Shown: in pieces, positions 34,456-46,337 of the stretch
Position numbering within the stretch: the stretch's first letter is position 1
Layout: every line of letters starts with the position of its first letter
Assembly (NCBI GenBank): GCA_002633025.1
Contig: NMRB01000251.1
Span: 1-64,000 of the forward strand
Reading direction: 5' to 3'
Origin: Notospermus geniculatus
Lineage: Eukaryota; Nemertea; Pilidiophora; Heteronemertea; Lineidae
Length of the DNA: 64,000 nt
Translations under genes and position numbers: made by a program
The notes under the pieces: model-generated
What the model saw: the letters and a program-made list of their open reading frames with translations, nothing else
What the model was told of the DNA's origin: nothing
The model's database searches: none

Positions 34456-36809
34456 AGATCTTGTGATGCTTATACATGTGGTATTTAATATCTTTATTGT
34501 TGTCTCGTGTACGTATTGACTGTATTGACTTTTTGCCTCCATTATTCAAAACAGAAATATAATACGTCAAACCTAAAAAAGGCTTGAAATGAAAGATGTG
34601 TTAGAGTTCGATGCATTCTGAGTCCCATTCGCTTATAAAAGGTTACTATTACGTTTCAAGGTTATGTCAAAACGAAACCGCTAGTGCTTTGATTTCTGGT
34701 GACTTTTGATAATGACGTCCAAAAATAGTATTTTTATAGATTATAGTACAAAAATAGTATTTTTATAGATTACAGTACATTGTACTTTGAGAAGCTTTTT
34801 GGATTTGTAAGTGTGGGTTTAACCTGAACAGCAACTTCGACCCATTAAAGTGGTGATGCATTTCCTTCTATAGAACCAGAGGATGGATCTACTCATTCCA
34901 CATACGTGTAATATTGACAAAACTTATCGTCAAGGTTTCAAATTGGACTAAATTATTCAGAGAAAATCACCCAGTTCACAGTTAACGCACTATATCACAC
35001 TATATAAACAATTTAACATGCATTATTTATGACATGGCAGGCATTACAGTGATTGATAACAGGAAGTGACCTCACTATAGCTGTTTTGTATGTACGTTAG
35101 ACTCATTCTTTTACATTCTAACGACACAGATCAATGCAACAGCCAGGCGCTGTGTACACTATCAGAAAACTGCGTCGTAAAATGATGGAAGTACGGAGAA
35201 AAAGCATCCACAGACTAAAACCAATGGAGAAAGCCACAGGGGCTGAAAAAAACGAATTCCGCGCCCTCATATTCTAGTGAAGCCGGTTTATGGCCCGCTG
35301 CCACAGTAGAGTTCTCCCGCGGTTACTCCCCATAAGCGCGGGAAATAGCTGTAGTGTAAAGGAACTTACAGACTAGTTTATACATAGCGAAAACGCAACC
35401 ACCATGAACGCAGAAAAAGCTTTGTCCTTTCCTCGCTAGGCTGCTTCCTGGACAAAGCTTTTTGCGCAATTGCCGTTGATTCGCTGTGTACACACCGATA
35501 TTTGTATACAATAGCTTGACCACGAATGCGCACGCGGAAAAAGCATTGTGCAGAGGGGCAGCGTGGTGAAAAAAGCTTCTTCCACGTTCGGTTTCCTAGT
35601 CACTATGTTGATGTATGTATAACAGTATGGACGATCTCAATAGAATAGTCGGTTCTCCCAGATGTCCTCTTCAGTCCATTATACTAACAGGATAATTTAT
35701 AGCATTACCTGAGAGACAATGGGATCCACTTTACCAGACAATCGTCATCAATCGGTGTTGGTAATGAATGGCTAGAACAATTGAGGAAAGCAGAAGTGAT
35801 TACTTTATTGCTTACATTGCCGTTCATCTGGAATATTACAACAGATCAGTGTCAAGATTAAGGCATGTAAGGGAGTGGAAGAGACAACTGTAGTCAAACC
35901 TTCATGCCTAAATTTGATATATGTTTTTCAATTCCTTGTTTTTGCAGTGGACGTTTCGAAAGAAAATCGAACCTTCCCATTTTGAACACCCTTGTGGCTG
36001 ACAAATGACACGTTCTTAATCGACAGGAAAGAGAGATCAGATTGAATACAAATTCAGAACTGAACTTAGCTATTCTTGAATGAAATGACTCTCAGCCATT
36101 AAGTGACGTCGTTTTCGCGCCTCCAACAATGTGTGCCAATACAGAAATGACCGAAGAGTCAATGCATGCAGCGCAACTGTCGTCGGGCTACTTAACTACA
36201 ATGTAGTAGTGTGACCTCTCGCCGGGATTTTCGTACACACGGGTCTGGAAAAACACGGGTATTTTCAAAAAGTGTAACCTTAGCATTGTAATTCTGCCCA
36301 ACGTCAGAAGACATCAAATTGGGAAGAAAAATGTGGATTCATGCTCTGTCGATGAAGATGAAGATGCAAAAATAATTTTTCATTTGTCACAATACAAACC
36401 AAGAACGTTATGTCTTACAGTGGACATAAAAGTGGGATTGAAATCTAATACAACGTGGAAGGTTAATGCCCGTTCCAAGAGTGGTTCGCCTCTCACAAGA
36501 GAACTGGTTGCATGTTTAGGGTTCATGCTTAAAACGTCCCCTCCACCATTTTTTAATCTTTTAATTAATTTGATTTCAGTTTTGATATCGGATACAGGAT
36601 CATGCATCTTGACAGGATCGTGCATCTTGACTACCAAGGGTTGTGACATCGCTCCGCCCTCCGACTGCGGTCGTCTCATCTCATGTCCAGAAGCCCTTTT
36701 TATAATTCCTTATGGCAGGTTCTTGAAGACCTAATACTAATACTACCCCTACCCATATGAGCAGAAACTGAAAAATCAGTGTCGACAGAAAAACGCGTCA
36801 CTCCAGTAA

Positions 36810-37085
36810 GTGAAATGGCCAGGGCCATTCATTGTGCTCACCTCTGTGATAAGTCTCCGTGGTTAAGTGTGAAACTATGACTCTCATGGTGAATGTTGAA
36901 GGATCAGTACAGATAAGATAAAGCTGAACACACCAAGAAGTAGTTTTATGATCTGATCAGTATTATTAGTCAATGACATAAACTGAGGTGATGGCACCCA
37001 GAAGGAGTACAGTTTCTGAATACAATGAATACAAGTGGTATTTGTGAACAAACTGCTTCCCTGTCTAGGTCACAGATGTCAAAAA
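36810..37085. other. Unique sequence
   Basis: No feature recognised. Confidence 0.45.
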
Positions 37086-37640
37086 TTTATTTTTCAAGAT
37101 GGCCACCTGGTGGCCACACGTGACGTTCGTTGGGACTGAAATTTTAGCAGGAATGTACAGGATACTTGCATCAGATACATGTATTTAGACAACATTGAAA
37201 CATCGTAACATTTACTACCGATGAGATATGGCCGAAGTCAATTTTTCAAGATGGCCGCCTGGCAGCCATGTTGAAGTCCAATCGAACCGAAATTTGGCAT
37301 ATAAGTAGACAGTACCAAGACACATATTTGGTCACGGTTAAAGCATCCTAGCTACCACTATTTATGAGGTGTGGGTCGAAGTCCATTTTTCAAAATGGCT
37401 CCCTGGCGGCCATATTTGACGTCGAATCTGACTCTGAAATTTACCATATATTCGTATGGTACTTAGATACATAGTTCGACAAGGTTAAAACATCCTACCT
37501 ACTCCTATTTATAAAATGTGGGTCAAAGTTCATTTTTCAAGATGGCTTCCTGGCGGCCATATTTGAAGTCCGATCGGGTTAAAAGTTGGTGCATTTGTGC
37601 AGGGTGCCTAGATATACATGTATCTTCACACCAAATCATA
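37086..37640. repeat. Four degenerate tandem units with YY1-like CAAGATGGC motif
   Basis: TTTTTCAARATGGCYNCCTGG-GGCCAT recurs with CAAGAT/CAAAAT starting at 37095, 37257, 37391 and 37548 (spacings 162, 134, 157). The motif is itself nearly palindromic (GATGGCCGCC/GGCGGCCAT). AAGATGGCSGC is the known YY1 recognition pattern in animals, but the array could simply be a decayed tandem element. Confidence 0.75.
37615..37622. other. TACATGTA present in block C only
   Basis: Block C GATA-TACATGTA-TCTTC; block D GATA-TA-TCTTC (40955-40956). Confidence 0.9.
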
Positions 37641-39978
37641 ACACTATGTCAAAGAGCCATGAAATGTGCCACCAAACAGTGAATTTTGAACTTTGACCTC
37701 TGTGACCTTGAAAAGTAGGTCAAATCAAAAACCCGGGATTTACCAATCTTAACAACTAAAGACATTTTGGTGGATACCACAGTTCACAGATGATGTGCCA
37801 GCAAATTATCATGTATTTGATAAATGTGTATGTCTGCATGACATAAAAGCTTGCCTGATTCATAGTCACAGCTTGTTACTGTGGCAGACCTCCCCGCAGA
37901 GACCTTAAGTGTCGATCGAGCGGCTGGTCATCACATATAAGACTGTAACCTGGGATGAGAATGTCTGTCGTCGGGTTCTGTAGATTCATGGCTGTGAGGA
38001 GTTACTGTGGAAATTGTGAAACTGGCAGGAATTGTGAGTTATTTAGGTGACGTTCATGATCTACTCGCCATGACATATCCACCATTTACCAATTTTGTGT
38101 TTGAAGTTGCCATCCGCCCTTTGAATAGCAACAATTGCAACAACTTCATCAAATATAAAACAAGATACCGTCCAAACAATCCTGAGACATTCTGTCGTCA
38201 GATACAAAAAACCCGGAAGCTTTTGCATAAAAAATCAGAAAGACAAATAGCAGGAAGCGACTCTTGCGTGTTTTTTCATCCCCTAACGATTTTACCGAGT
38301 CGAAAAAACCACAGTTGCCACCCTTGTCGCCACCGTAATATATCATGCATTACTTTAGCATCCTGTGGGATTGGTTCAGATGGATAAATGCGAGGTTGTT
38401 GATCACTGGTTTATAAAGTTTCACACTGTACAGATGTGTCTTTGGTCGAGTATGTCGTTGTACTCGACCCTTGGGACTCTGACGAGCAGCTCCAAGTTTC
38501 TTGTAAGTCAGTTAGGTTATTTGTGTACATATTTTTTATTATGGTGATGAGAAAAATGTACGAGCTTGTGATTTTTTGGTGCTTTCATCGCCGCCATCAA
38601 TCATGCGTCGTAGTTTCGTGTCACTGGCCTCCAGTAGGTTCCAAGTCCGAATACCATTTTCAAATAACGTCTTTATTTTCAATCTTCAACATAACGAGGA
38701 ATAATTGACCATAACTGACTCACATTCAACGATATAACGGTCTCAAAATGCCCACAGGTTTACTTTATCATTGCAATCTACAGCGAAAGTGGTCCATTCA
38801 GAAGCCTAATAGCTGTTAGAGATACATAATGCAACAAAATTCGTACCAGATCTTCTCGTGATGCTGACTTATGATATTGCAATAACTTTGAAATGAAATT
38901 GCTTTCATGTTCTTTACAACAGCCTTTTTCTATTTGGTACTAGCTGTGAAAATATGGTGAGTTTTCTAAAGGGGTATTGTGCATTTCAGAGTGGAGTACA
39001 TCAATAGCAAGCGGCTGTGGTGAATGATATGAGTAGTGCACGCAAGGTCTTTAATACCGAAGCCTAACTGACTGTATCATGAATGATGATCGTCATTATA
39101 GCATGCGAAGTAATGCACATTAGAGAATTGTGCCGTATTACAGTCCGAGCACTTTTATAATTAAACATTATTGTTATTGATCGTTCGTTTAGACGGACAC
39201 GGCCGATATGGTTTGCAGAAAAACAACAGGCGAAATGATACTTTCTGTTCCGTGAAATCTACACGATAATGGTTCTGGGGATTGCGCGGTATGTTGCTTG
39301 AGTAAGCGGAGACTTGGAGTGGTTGCGGCCAAAGACCCGATCGAGACCGGACTCGACAGCATGAGCAACACTAGATAGCATACTCCGTCCTTACCACTCG
39401 AATCTTGGAAACTATTGTCTTCAAACAGTCTCAATCGATGATTTATTTTCCGCTTAAATGCATCTAGTCAGCAACAGATCTGTCGACGTTGTCAACCTTT
39501 TGTGAAACATGCTTTGCTCAGCAATTCAGACGGCTGACCTTTACGTTCTTTCACATGGAAGAAGATGAGGGTGCGAACAGTCTCTTCCGTTCACCGACAA
39601 CCGACCCCCGATCTCTGTTCCACCGGCTGATATGTCATTATCGAGACAGAATGTCTACCATGCTTCACCCCGGCACTTCAGAAATTAAACACGGGGATAT
39701 TGATTAGGCTGTGAATTCGACCTGACCCCTGACTTGGATTGGAAACTACAGGCAGGAACAATCAAGTTACCGTGGACCGCAGAGTAATCAGCCAGCCGAT
39801 CGCCACACCAATCACTGATTACGATTGTCATCTACCGCTCTTGATGACTGCAATGCCCGGCAGCCAGTATATTACATTAGACATCGCCTCGCTAATGGAG
39901 TAATTTACTAAGCACATAAGATACGGTGGGGATTTACTCTAGTACCATTTAAAGTATTATGAATGGCGATGCCTTACT

Positions 39979-40550
39979 GGAGGCAATCACACTAAGATGT
40001 CATCGGCTTCTTCAGCTACCTCGTCTACAGTCCTTTGTCATGTTTGCAAAGTTTGCAAGAGATGCTTCGTTTGTATACAGAACACCGAGCCTATAAGCCA
40101 TTTTAAACAAGGGCCATACTCAACCACCTTGGGGTATATAACCATGTTACACTTTGACATTTTGCACTATCCAGTCGTCAGACACTTTATACTAACACCT
40201 CGACCTTCACTCAATCGGTTCTTGTAATAGTCACCCTGTTTTTTTCTCTTCTTTAAAACCAACCGGAGGCAATCATACTGAGACATACTTGGCTTCTTCA
40301 GACCCTTGTCTACAGTCCTATTGTTGTACATCGCCCACAAACCTTGCAGGAGATGCTTATGTATATATTATTACATCGAGCTGATAACTCATTTTTAAAC
40401 AAGGGCCATCCTCAACTCCTCAGGGGCAGAAAGGCGTTTTACACTTGGCATTTTGCACTATGTTGTCCAGTTTGATGCATTTAAACTCTCCTGACCTTCA
40501 ATAACGATAGTCATTGTTGTTGGACATGTAATGGCCATCCTCTTTTTCCC
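39979..40550. repeat. Two diverged 286-bp tandem units
   Basis: GGAGGCAATCAYACTRAGA starts at 39979 and 40265. Shared later motifs are CTACAGTCCT, GGAGATGCTT (or GAGATGCTTC), AACAAGGGCCAT and CATTTTGCACTAT. The same pair occurs in block D at 43713 and 43999. This is an old internal duplication that predates the C/D split. Confidence 0.85.
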
Positions 40551-40800
40551 ATGTCTAAAAACAGAGGATATTCAACAGTGATATTAGAAAGAACGCGATA
40601 TCGTTTTCCCATTAAATTTCTTCTATGACAGGTGACGGCCAGGTGGCTTTGATTGGTCGTAGCAAGTTGTGATTACAGGTCTAAAGAAGTAAGCACATCA
40701 ATAACTCATTATTGATATTCGCCTCAAGCGATGGAGAAAGCTATAGTGAAGCCTCGCCTAATCATTACTCCCGAGGCTATAAGAAGGAAGGGTCAGAAAC

Positions 40801-40801
40801 N
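40801..40801. other. Single N at the C/D junction
   Basis: Marks the end of block C and the start of block D. D continues past the point where C stops. Confidence 0.92.
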
Positions 40802-41392
40802 CCTAGATACATAGTTCGACAAGGTTAAAACATCCTACCTACTCCTATTTATAGAATGTGGGTCAAAGTCCATTTTTCAAGATGGCTTTCTGGCGGCCAT
40901 ATTTGAAGTCCGATCGGGTTAAAATTTGGTGCATTTGTGCAGGGTGCCTAGATATATCTTCACACCAAATCATAACACTCTATGTCAAAGAGCCATGAAA
41001 TGTGCCACCAAACAGTGAATTTTGAACTTTGACCTCTGTGACCTTGAAAAGTAGGTCAAATCAAAAACCTGGGATTTACCAATCTTAACAACTAAAGACA
41101 TTTTTGTGGATACCACAGTTCACAGATGATGTGCCAGCAAATTATCAGGTATTTGATAAATGTGTATGTCTGCATGACATAAAAGCTTGCCTGATTCATA
41201 GTCACAGCTTGTTACTGTGGCAAACCTCCCCGCAGAGACCTTAAGTGTCGATCGAGCGGCTGGTCATCACATATAAGACTGTAACCTGGGATGAGAATGT
41301 CTGTCGTCGGGTTCTGTAGATTCATGGCTGTGAGGAGTTACTGTGGAAATTGTGAAACTGGCAGGAATTGTGAGTTATTTAGGTGAGGTTCA

Positions 41393-41780
41393 TACGGTGG
41401 CCCAAACATGCCATGTATATATTTTTGTCCACATTAAAATATTCTGAACATTATTGTATTTTTTCTCGAATTTCCACCCGGGTGGAAAGTATTTTCACCC
41501 GGGTGGAAAGTATTCTCACCCGGGTGGAAAGTATTTTCACCCGGGTGGAAAGTATTTCCACCCGGGTGAGAATACTTTCCATCCGGGTGGGTGGAAATAC
41601 TTTCCACCCGGGTGAGAATACTTTCCACCCGGGTGAGAATACTTTCCACCCGGGTGAGAATACTTTCCACCCGGGTGAGAATACTTTCCACCCGGGTGGA
41701 AATTGGAGAAAAAATGCAATAATGTTCAGAATATTTTAATGTGGACAAAAATATATACATGGCATGTTTGGGCCACCGTA
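41393..41780. mobile_element. 388-bp hairpin element with 11-copy CACCCGGGTG array, polymorphic
   Basis: Terminal arms of about 75 bp begin TACGGTGGCCCAAACATG and pair nearly perfectly. Between them lie eleven copies of the palindrome CACCCGGGTG (one variant) at a 21-bp period, with spacers GAAAGTATTTT in the left half and their complement in the right half, so the whole element folds on itself. GGTTCA flanks it on both sides (41387-41392, 41781-41786). Block C has the empty site (CGTTCATG at 38051). Frames giving FHPGENT-type repeats on both strands are a consequence of the symmetry. Confidence 0.93.
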
Positions 41781-43712
41781 GGTTCATGATCTACTCGCCA
41801 TGACATATCCACCATTTACCATTTTTGTGTTTGAAGTTGCCATCCGCCCTTTGAATAGCAACAATTGCAACAACTTCATCAAATATAAAACAAGATACCG
41901 TCCAAACAATCCTGAGACATACTGTCGTCAGATACAAAAAACCCGGAAGCTTTTGCATAAAAAATCAGAAAGACAAATAGCAGGAAGCGACTCTTGCGTG
42001 TTTTTTCATCCCCTAACGATTTTACCGAGTCGAAAAAAACCACAGTTGCCACCCTTGTCGCCACCGTAATATATCATGCATTACTTTAGCATCCTGTGGG
42101 ATTGGTTCAGATGGATAAATGCGAGGTTGTTCATCGCTGGTTTACAAAGTTTCACACTGTACAGATGTGTCTTTGGTCGAGTATGTCGTTGCACTCGACC
42201 CTTGGGACTCTGACGAGCAGCTCCAAGTTTCTTGGAAGTCAGTTAGGTTATTTGTGTACATATCTTTTATTATGGTGATGCGAAAAATGTAAGAGCTTCT
42301 GATTTTTTGGTGTTTCATCGCCCCCATCAATCATGCGTCGTAGTTTCGTGTCTCTGGCCTCGACCAGTAGGTTCCAAGTCCGAATACCATTTTCAAATAA
42401 CGTCTTTATTTTCAATCTTCAACATAACGAGGAATAATTGACCATAAACTGACTCACATTCAACGATATAACGGTCTCAAAATGCCCACAGGTTTACTTT
42501 ATCACTGCAATCTACAGCGCAAGTGGTCCATTCAGAAGCCTAATAGCTGTTAGAGATATATAATGCAACAAAATTCGTACCAGATCTTCTCGTGATGCTG
42601 ACTTATGATATTGCAATAACTTTGAAATGAAATTGCTTTCATGTTCTTTACAACAGCCTTTTTCTATTTGGTACTAGCTGTGAAAATATGGTGAGTTTTC
42701 TAAAGGGGTATTGTGCATTTGAGAGTGGAGTACATCAATAGCAAGCGGCTGTGGTGAATGATATGAGTAGTGCACGCAAGGTCTTTAATACCCAAGCCTA
42801 ACTGACTGTATCATGAATGATGATCGTCATTATAGCATGCGAAGTAATGCACATTAGAGAATTGTGCCGTATTACAGTCCGAGCACTTTTATAATTAAAC
42901 ATTATTGTTATTGATCGTTCGTTTAGACGGACACGGCCGATATGGTTTGCAGAAAAACAACAGGCGAAATGATACTTTCTGTTCCGTGAAATCTACACGA
43001 TAATGGTTCTGGGGATTGCGCGGTATGTTGCTTGAGTAAGCGGAGACTTGGAGTGGTTGCGGCCAAAGACCCGATCGAGACCGGACTCGACAGCATGAGC
43101 AACACTAGATAGCATACTCCGTCCTTACCACTCGAATCTTGGAAACTATTGTCTTCAAACAGTCTCAATCGATGATTTATTTTCCGCTTAAATGCATCTA
43201 GTCAGCAACAGATCTGTCGACGTTGTCAACCTTTTGTGAAACATGCTTTGCTCAGCAATTCAGACGGCTGACCTTTACGTTCTTTCACATGGAAGAAGAT
43301 GAGGGTGCGAACAGTCTCTTCCGTTCACCGACAACCGACCCCCGATCTCTGTTCCACCGGCTGATATGTCATTATCGAGACAGAATGTCTACCATGCTTC
43401 ACCCCGGCACTTCAGAAATTAAACACGGGGATATTGATTAGGCTGTGAATTCGACCTGACCCCTGACTTGGATTGGAAACTACAGGCAGGAACAATCAAG
43501 TTACCGTGGACCGCAGAGTAATCAGCCAGCCGATCGCCACACCAATCACTGATTACGATTGTCATCTACCGCTCTTGATGACTGCAATGCCCGGCAGCCA
43601 GTATATTACATTAGACATCGCCTCGCTAATGGAGTAATTTACTAAGCACATAAGATACGGTGGGGATTTACTCTAGTACCATTTAAAGTATTATGAATGG
43701 CGATGCCTTACT

Positions 43713-44284
43713 GGAGGCAATCACACTAAGATGTCATCGGCTTCTTCAGCTACCTCGTCTACAGTCCTTTGTCATGTTTGCAAAGTTTGCAAGAGATGCT
43801 TCGTTTGTATACAGAACACCGAGCCTATAAGCCATTTTAAACAAGGGCCATACTCAACCACCTTGGGGTATATAACCATGTTACACTTTGACATTTTGCA
43901 CTATCCAGTCGTCAGACACTTTATACTAACACCTCGACCTTCACTCAATCGGTTCTTGTAATAGTCACCCTGTTTTTTTCTCTTCTTTAAAACCAACCGG
44001 AGGCAATCATACTGAGACATACTTGGCTTCTTCAGACCCTTGTCTACAGTCCTATTGTTGTACATCGCCCACAAACCTTGCAGGAGATGCTTATGTATAT
44101 ATTATTACATCGAGCTGATAACTCATTTTTAAACAAGGGCCATCCTCAACTCCTCAGGGGCAGAAAGGCGTTTTACACTTGGCATTTTGCACTATGTTGT
44201 CCAGTTTGATGCATTTAAACTCTCCTGACCTTCAATAACGATAGTCATTGTTGTTGGACATGTAATGGCCATCCTCTTTTTCCC
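43713..44284. repeat. Two diverged 286-bp tandem units, block D
   Basis: Counterpart of 39979-40550. Confidence 0.85.
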
Positions 44285-44534
44285 ATGTCTAAAAACAGAG
44301 GATATTCAACAGTGATATTAGAAAGAACGCGATATCGTTTTCCCATTAAATTTCTTCTATGACAGGTGACGGCCAGGTGGCTTTGATTGGTCGTAGCAAG
44401 TTGTGATTACAGGTCTAAAGAAGTAAGCACATCAATAACTCATTATTGATATTCGCCTCAAGCGATGGAGAAAGCTATAGTGAAGCCTCGCCTAATCATT
44501 ACTCCCGAGGCTATAAGAAGGAAGGGTCAGAAAC

Positions 44535-45136
44535 GAGGACAGGACGACAGCCACCAAACCTTAGGTCCTCGGTGTCATGGTCAGGTGATGTTAGGGAGCA
44601 AGCGCAATGGCCCCTGATTACCTCTGGAAGCAGAGTTCCTTGCGAGGCCTTCGCAAAATTACTTTTTATAAGTATTCTCTCCTCTGATTCGGGTTTCGCC
44701 AGGGTATCAAAGAAGAAAGGAAAAAAAACAAAAAAGGTGTGCCTACGATTTGTTTCTCGAGTTTCCGCGGCCCGGATATTTGCAGAATCTTCGTAAATCG
44801 ACGGTTTCATAGAAGTGAACATCTTCATAAAAAAGACGAAAAAAAGACATCACTTTCACCTGAAACTGGTTATTTATTCGGACTATGACCTATAGTCTTA
44901 CTTCCAATGACGCACGCAGGCAGAGCCATTAAAAAATATTCATACTGTGAAATAAAGTCATCCCCAGCACCTTTGTTGTGATCGTCCGGTTTTCCATTGG
45001 ATAGAATCATTCTTTCCAGTTCAGGTCCATAGGCCGGGGAGGTGGGCCACCACCATCACCACCACATGGCTGAGGAAACAAATGTGTTTTCCAAGCAGAA
45101 TTTGGTACGATTGATAAGAAAGGTCAATAAATCAGA
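44535..45136. other. Sequence without recognised gene
   Basis: A 116-codon frame starts just upstream in block D and ends at about 44796; its second half is lysine-rich because of an A-rich run near 44715. No domain recognised. Confidence 0.4.
45042..45070. repeat. Short CAC/CAT trinucleotide run
   Basis: CCACCACCATCACCACCACA; read in one frame it gives six histidines. See rejected items. Confidence 0.7.
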
Positions 45137-45247
45137 AAGTCGTCTCCGAATATTTCGCAAATTTTCGACCCCAATCGGGGTCTTCCTCAGGCGCTATGTA
45201 GAAGAGATCCTGTGTGTCGTTTTTGTGCTGTTTTTTGGATATTGATA
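45137..45247 (+). repeat. Dispersed repeat, copy 1
   Basis: AAGTCGTCTCCGAATATTTC...TTTTCGACCCCAATCGGGGTC is an inverted match to 58170-58232. The following TGTGTGTCGTTTTTGTGCTG matches 58259 onward in the same orientation. The family is therefore real but its internal order differs between the two copies. Confidence 0.75.
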
Positions 45248-45267
45248 ACAAAGGTAGTGTCTTTTGC

Positions 45268-45305
45268 TCCGCCCCACCACCACCACCACCACCACCACCG
45301 CCACC
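45268..45305. repeat. (CCA)n microsatellite
   Basis: About ten CCA triplets in a row, ending CCGCCACCATC. Gives proline, histidine or glycine/tryptophan runs in the various frames. Confidence 0.9.
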
Positions 45306-45954
45306 ATCTCCAAGAGGAAGCAAAAAAATGGCCTTGGTGCGGTTGAGAAAGCGAAAGACCGACCGTTATGGTTGCTGGAATGCTCCTTTTAGCACTTGTG
45401 ACAAAACAGATATCAATACCCAAAAAAATATTATAACGCAAGTAGAAGTCATCCTGACCAACATGAGATGACAAGGTTCACTGGACTGTTTGTTCTGTCA
45501 TCTGATCAGGTACGTCTTGAATGACTGCCAAAGGAAATCAGTTAAACCAGCTCAGGTTGGCTTGTTAGATGAAACTAGACGCCAATAAAAGAAATCGTTA
45601 TTGGGTGAGTGACAAGAGGAAATGTTGGTAATCTAGACCAAGGTGAGAGGAAGGATTTGTCGTTTGCAGTCTTGTGTTGGCGTATGGTTTCATCGATCTC
45701 ATCTTCGCTGTTTGATCTGAAGGTATGGAACAATACGAGGTGTTATGTTCCCTCGAAATAGCCCTCTGGAAAGATAGGTTTGTTGATTTTAGAAAAATGA
45801 GACTACCGCACACGCATAATCAATGAAATATTGGCTTTTCTATTTGGTTTGCAGGGGGCTTATGTTGCTACTGCGGTTTGAAGAATGTTGACACGCCAAT
45901 CGAGTTGAAAGTGAAAAGTATGGAAACTGGATTTAACTGATGTAGCATTTGCAG

Positions 45955-46337
45955 AGGTCATCTCAAGCTGCTCATGTTCCTCACTTAGGGTCTTTTACTT
46001 GCCCTTGCAAAGAAACAAAGGTACAAGGCACCACGGCTTGCTGTCTAATGCGACGGACTGAAGACCCAGGGGTGATTAATCCCATATGGCCCGGGCTGTG
46101 TTCGAACCACATGTAAAGTTTTTCAGTGTTTCCGTGTGTCAGTGTTCCCCCTATTGTTCTGGAAACACTGGCAGATAGATCGACACGTTTCTCTCTGTGT
46201 CCTCCATTGTCGAGTCGCGGCTTATTCCGTCAGACAATAGCAGGGGAACACTCGCAGATGGGGAACGCTCAAAAACGTTACACCACGACCTGCCGCGTGG
46301 TATGCGGACATGATAACCACTGCTACCAAGGCTCCGT
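45955..46337 (-). mobile_element. tRNA-derived SINE, copy 3, interrupted
   Basis: Body (CATCTCAAGCTGCTCATGTT... to CATATGGCCCGGG) and tRNA-like head (minus strand: GGAGCC...GTTATCATGTCCGCATACC) match the other three copies but are split near the B box by a 171-bp insertion (46111-46281). Confidence 0.8.
46111..46281. mobile_element. 171-bp inverted-repeat element nested in the SINE
   Basis: Ends GTAAAGTTTTTCAG and (inverted) GTAACGTTTTTGAG; inner arms CAGTGTTCCCCCTATTGT / ACAATAGCAGGGGAACACT. ACCAC is present on both sides (46106-46110, 46282-46286) as a 5-bp target duplication within the SINE's TTCGAACCACGACC segment. Confidence 0.82.

Larger units (their letters stand above)
26002..36809. 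repeat. Large duplicated block, copy B (10.8 kb)
   Basis: Same-orientation copy of 13617-25753. Contains the 268-N run, single Ns at 29551 and 34455 where sequence present in A is missing, and a GC-rich segment (29566-30021) absent from A. It is empty for the elements A carries at 19384, 20738 and 24667. No recognisable gene. Confidence 0.9.
37462..40800. repeat. Duplicated block C (3.34 kb)
   Basis: Runs from CTTAGATACATAG to GGGTCAGAAAC and ends at a single N (40801), after which the block starts again. The copies differ by scattered substitutions, one TACATGTA difference and the 388-bp insertion in D. Open frames such as 39489-39707 and 39997-40227 are the same in both because the copies are young, which says nothing about function. 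Confidence 0.92.
40802..44534. repeat. Duplicated block D (3.73 kb)
   Basis: Same order and orientation as C. Excess length is explained almost entirely by the 388-bp element at 41393 plus its target duplication. Confidence 0.92.

Noticed and set aside
24540-35870. GGCATGTAAGG difference between copies A and B (about 35867) as another TACATGTA case
   Set aside because: The net insertion is 9 bp (CATGTAAGG) and there is no TA at the left edge, so it does not fit the exact TA/TACATGTA pattern.
39489-40227. Frames conserved identically in blocks C and D
   Set aside because: The blocks are near-identical alleles or very recent copies, so identity is not evidence of selection.
41383-41787. Repetitive peptides of the type FHPGENT / TRVESI on both strands
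   Set aside because: They arise from the symmetric 21-bp array in a hairpin element; both strands give the same peptides.
45042-45245. Frame beginning GHHHHHHM, resembling a His-tag cloning vector
   Set aside because: There is no ATG before the histidines (the frame starts at GTG), the surrounding DNA is ordinary genomic repeat sequence, and CAC/CCA runs also occur nearby at 45268; a trinucleotide run explains it.
45214-45471. Proline-run protein
   Set aside because: The run is the (CCA)n microsatellite; the rest of the frame is not recognisable.
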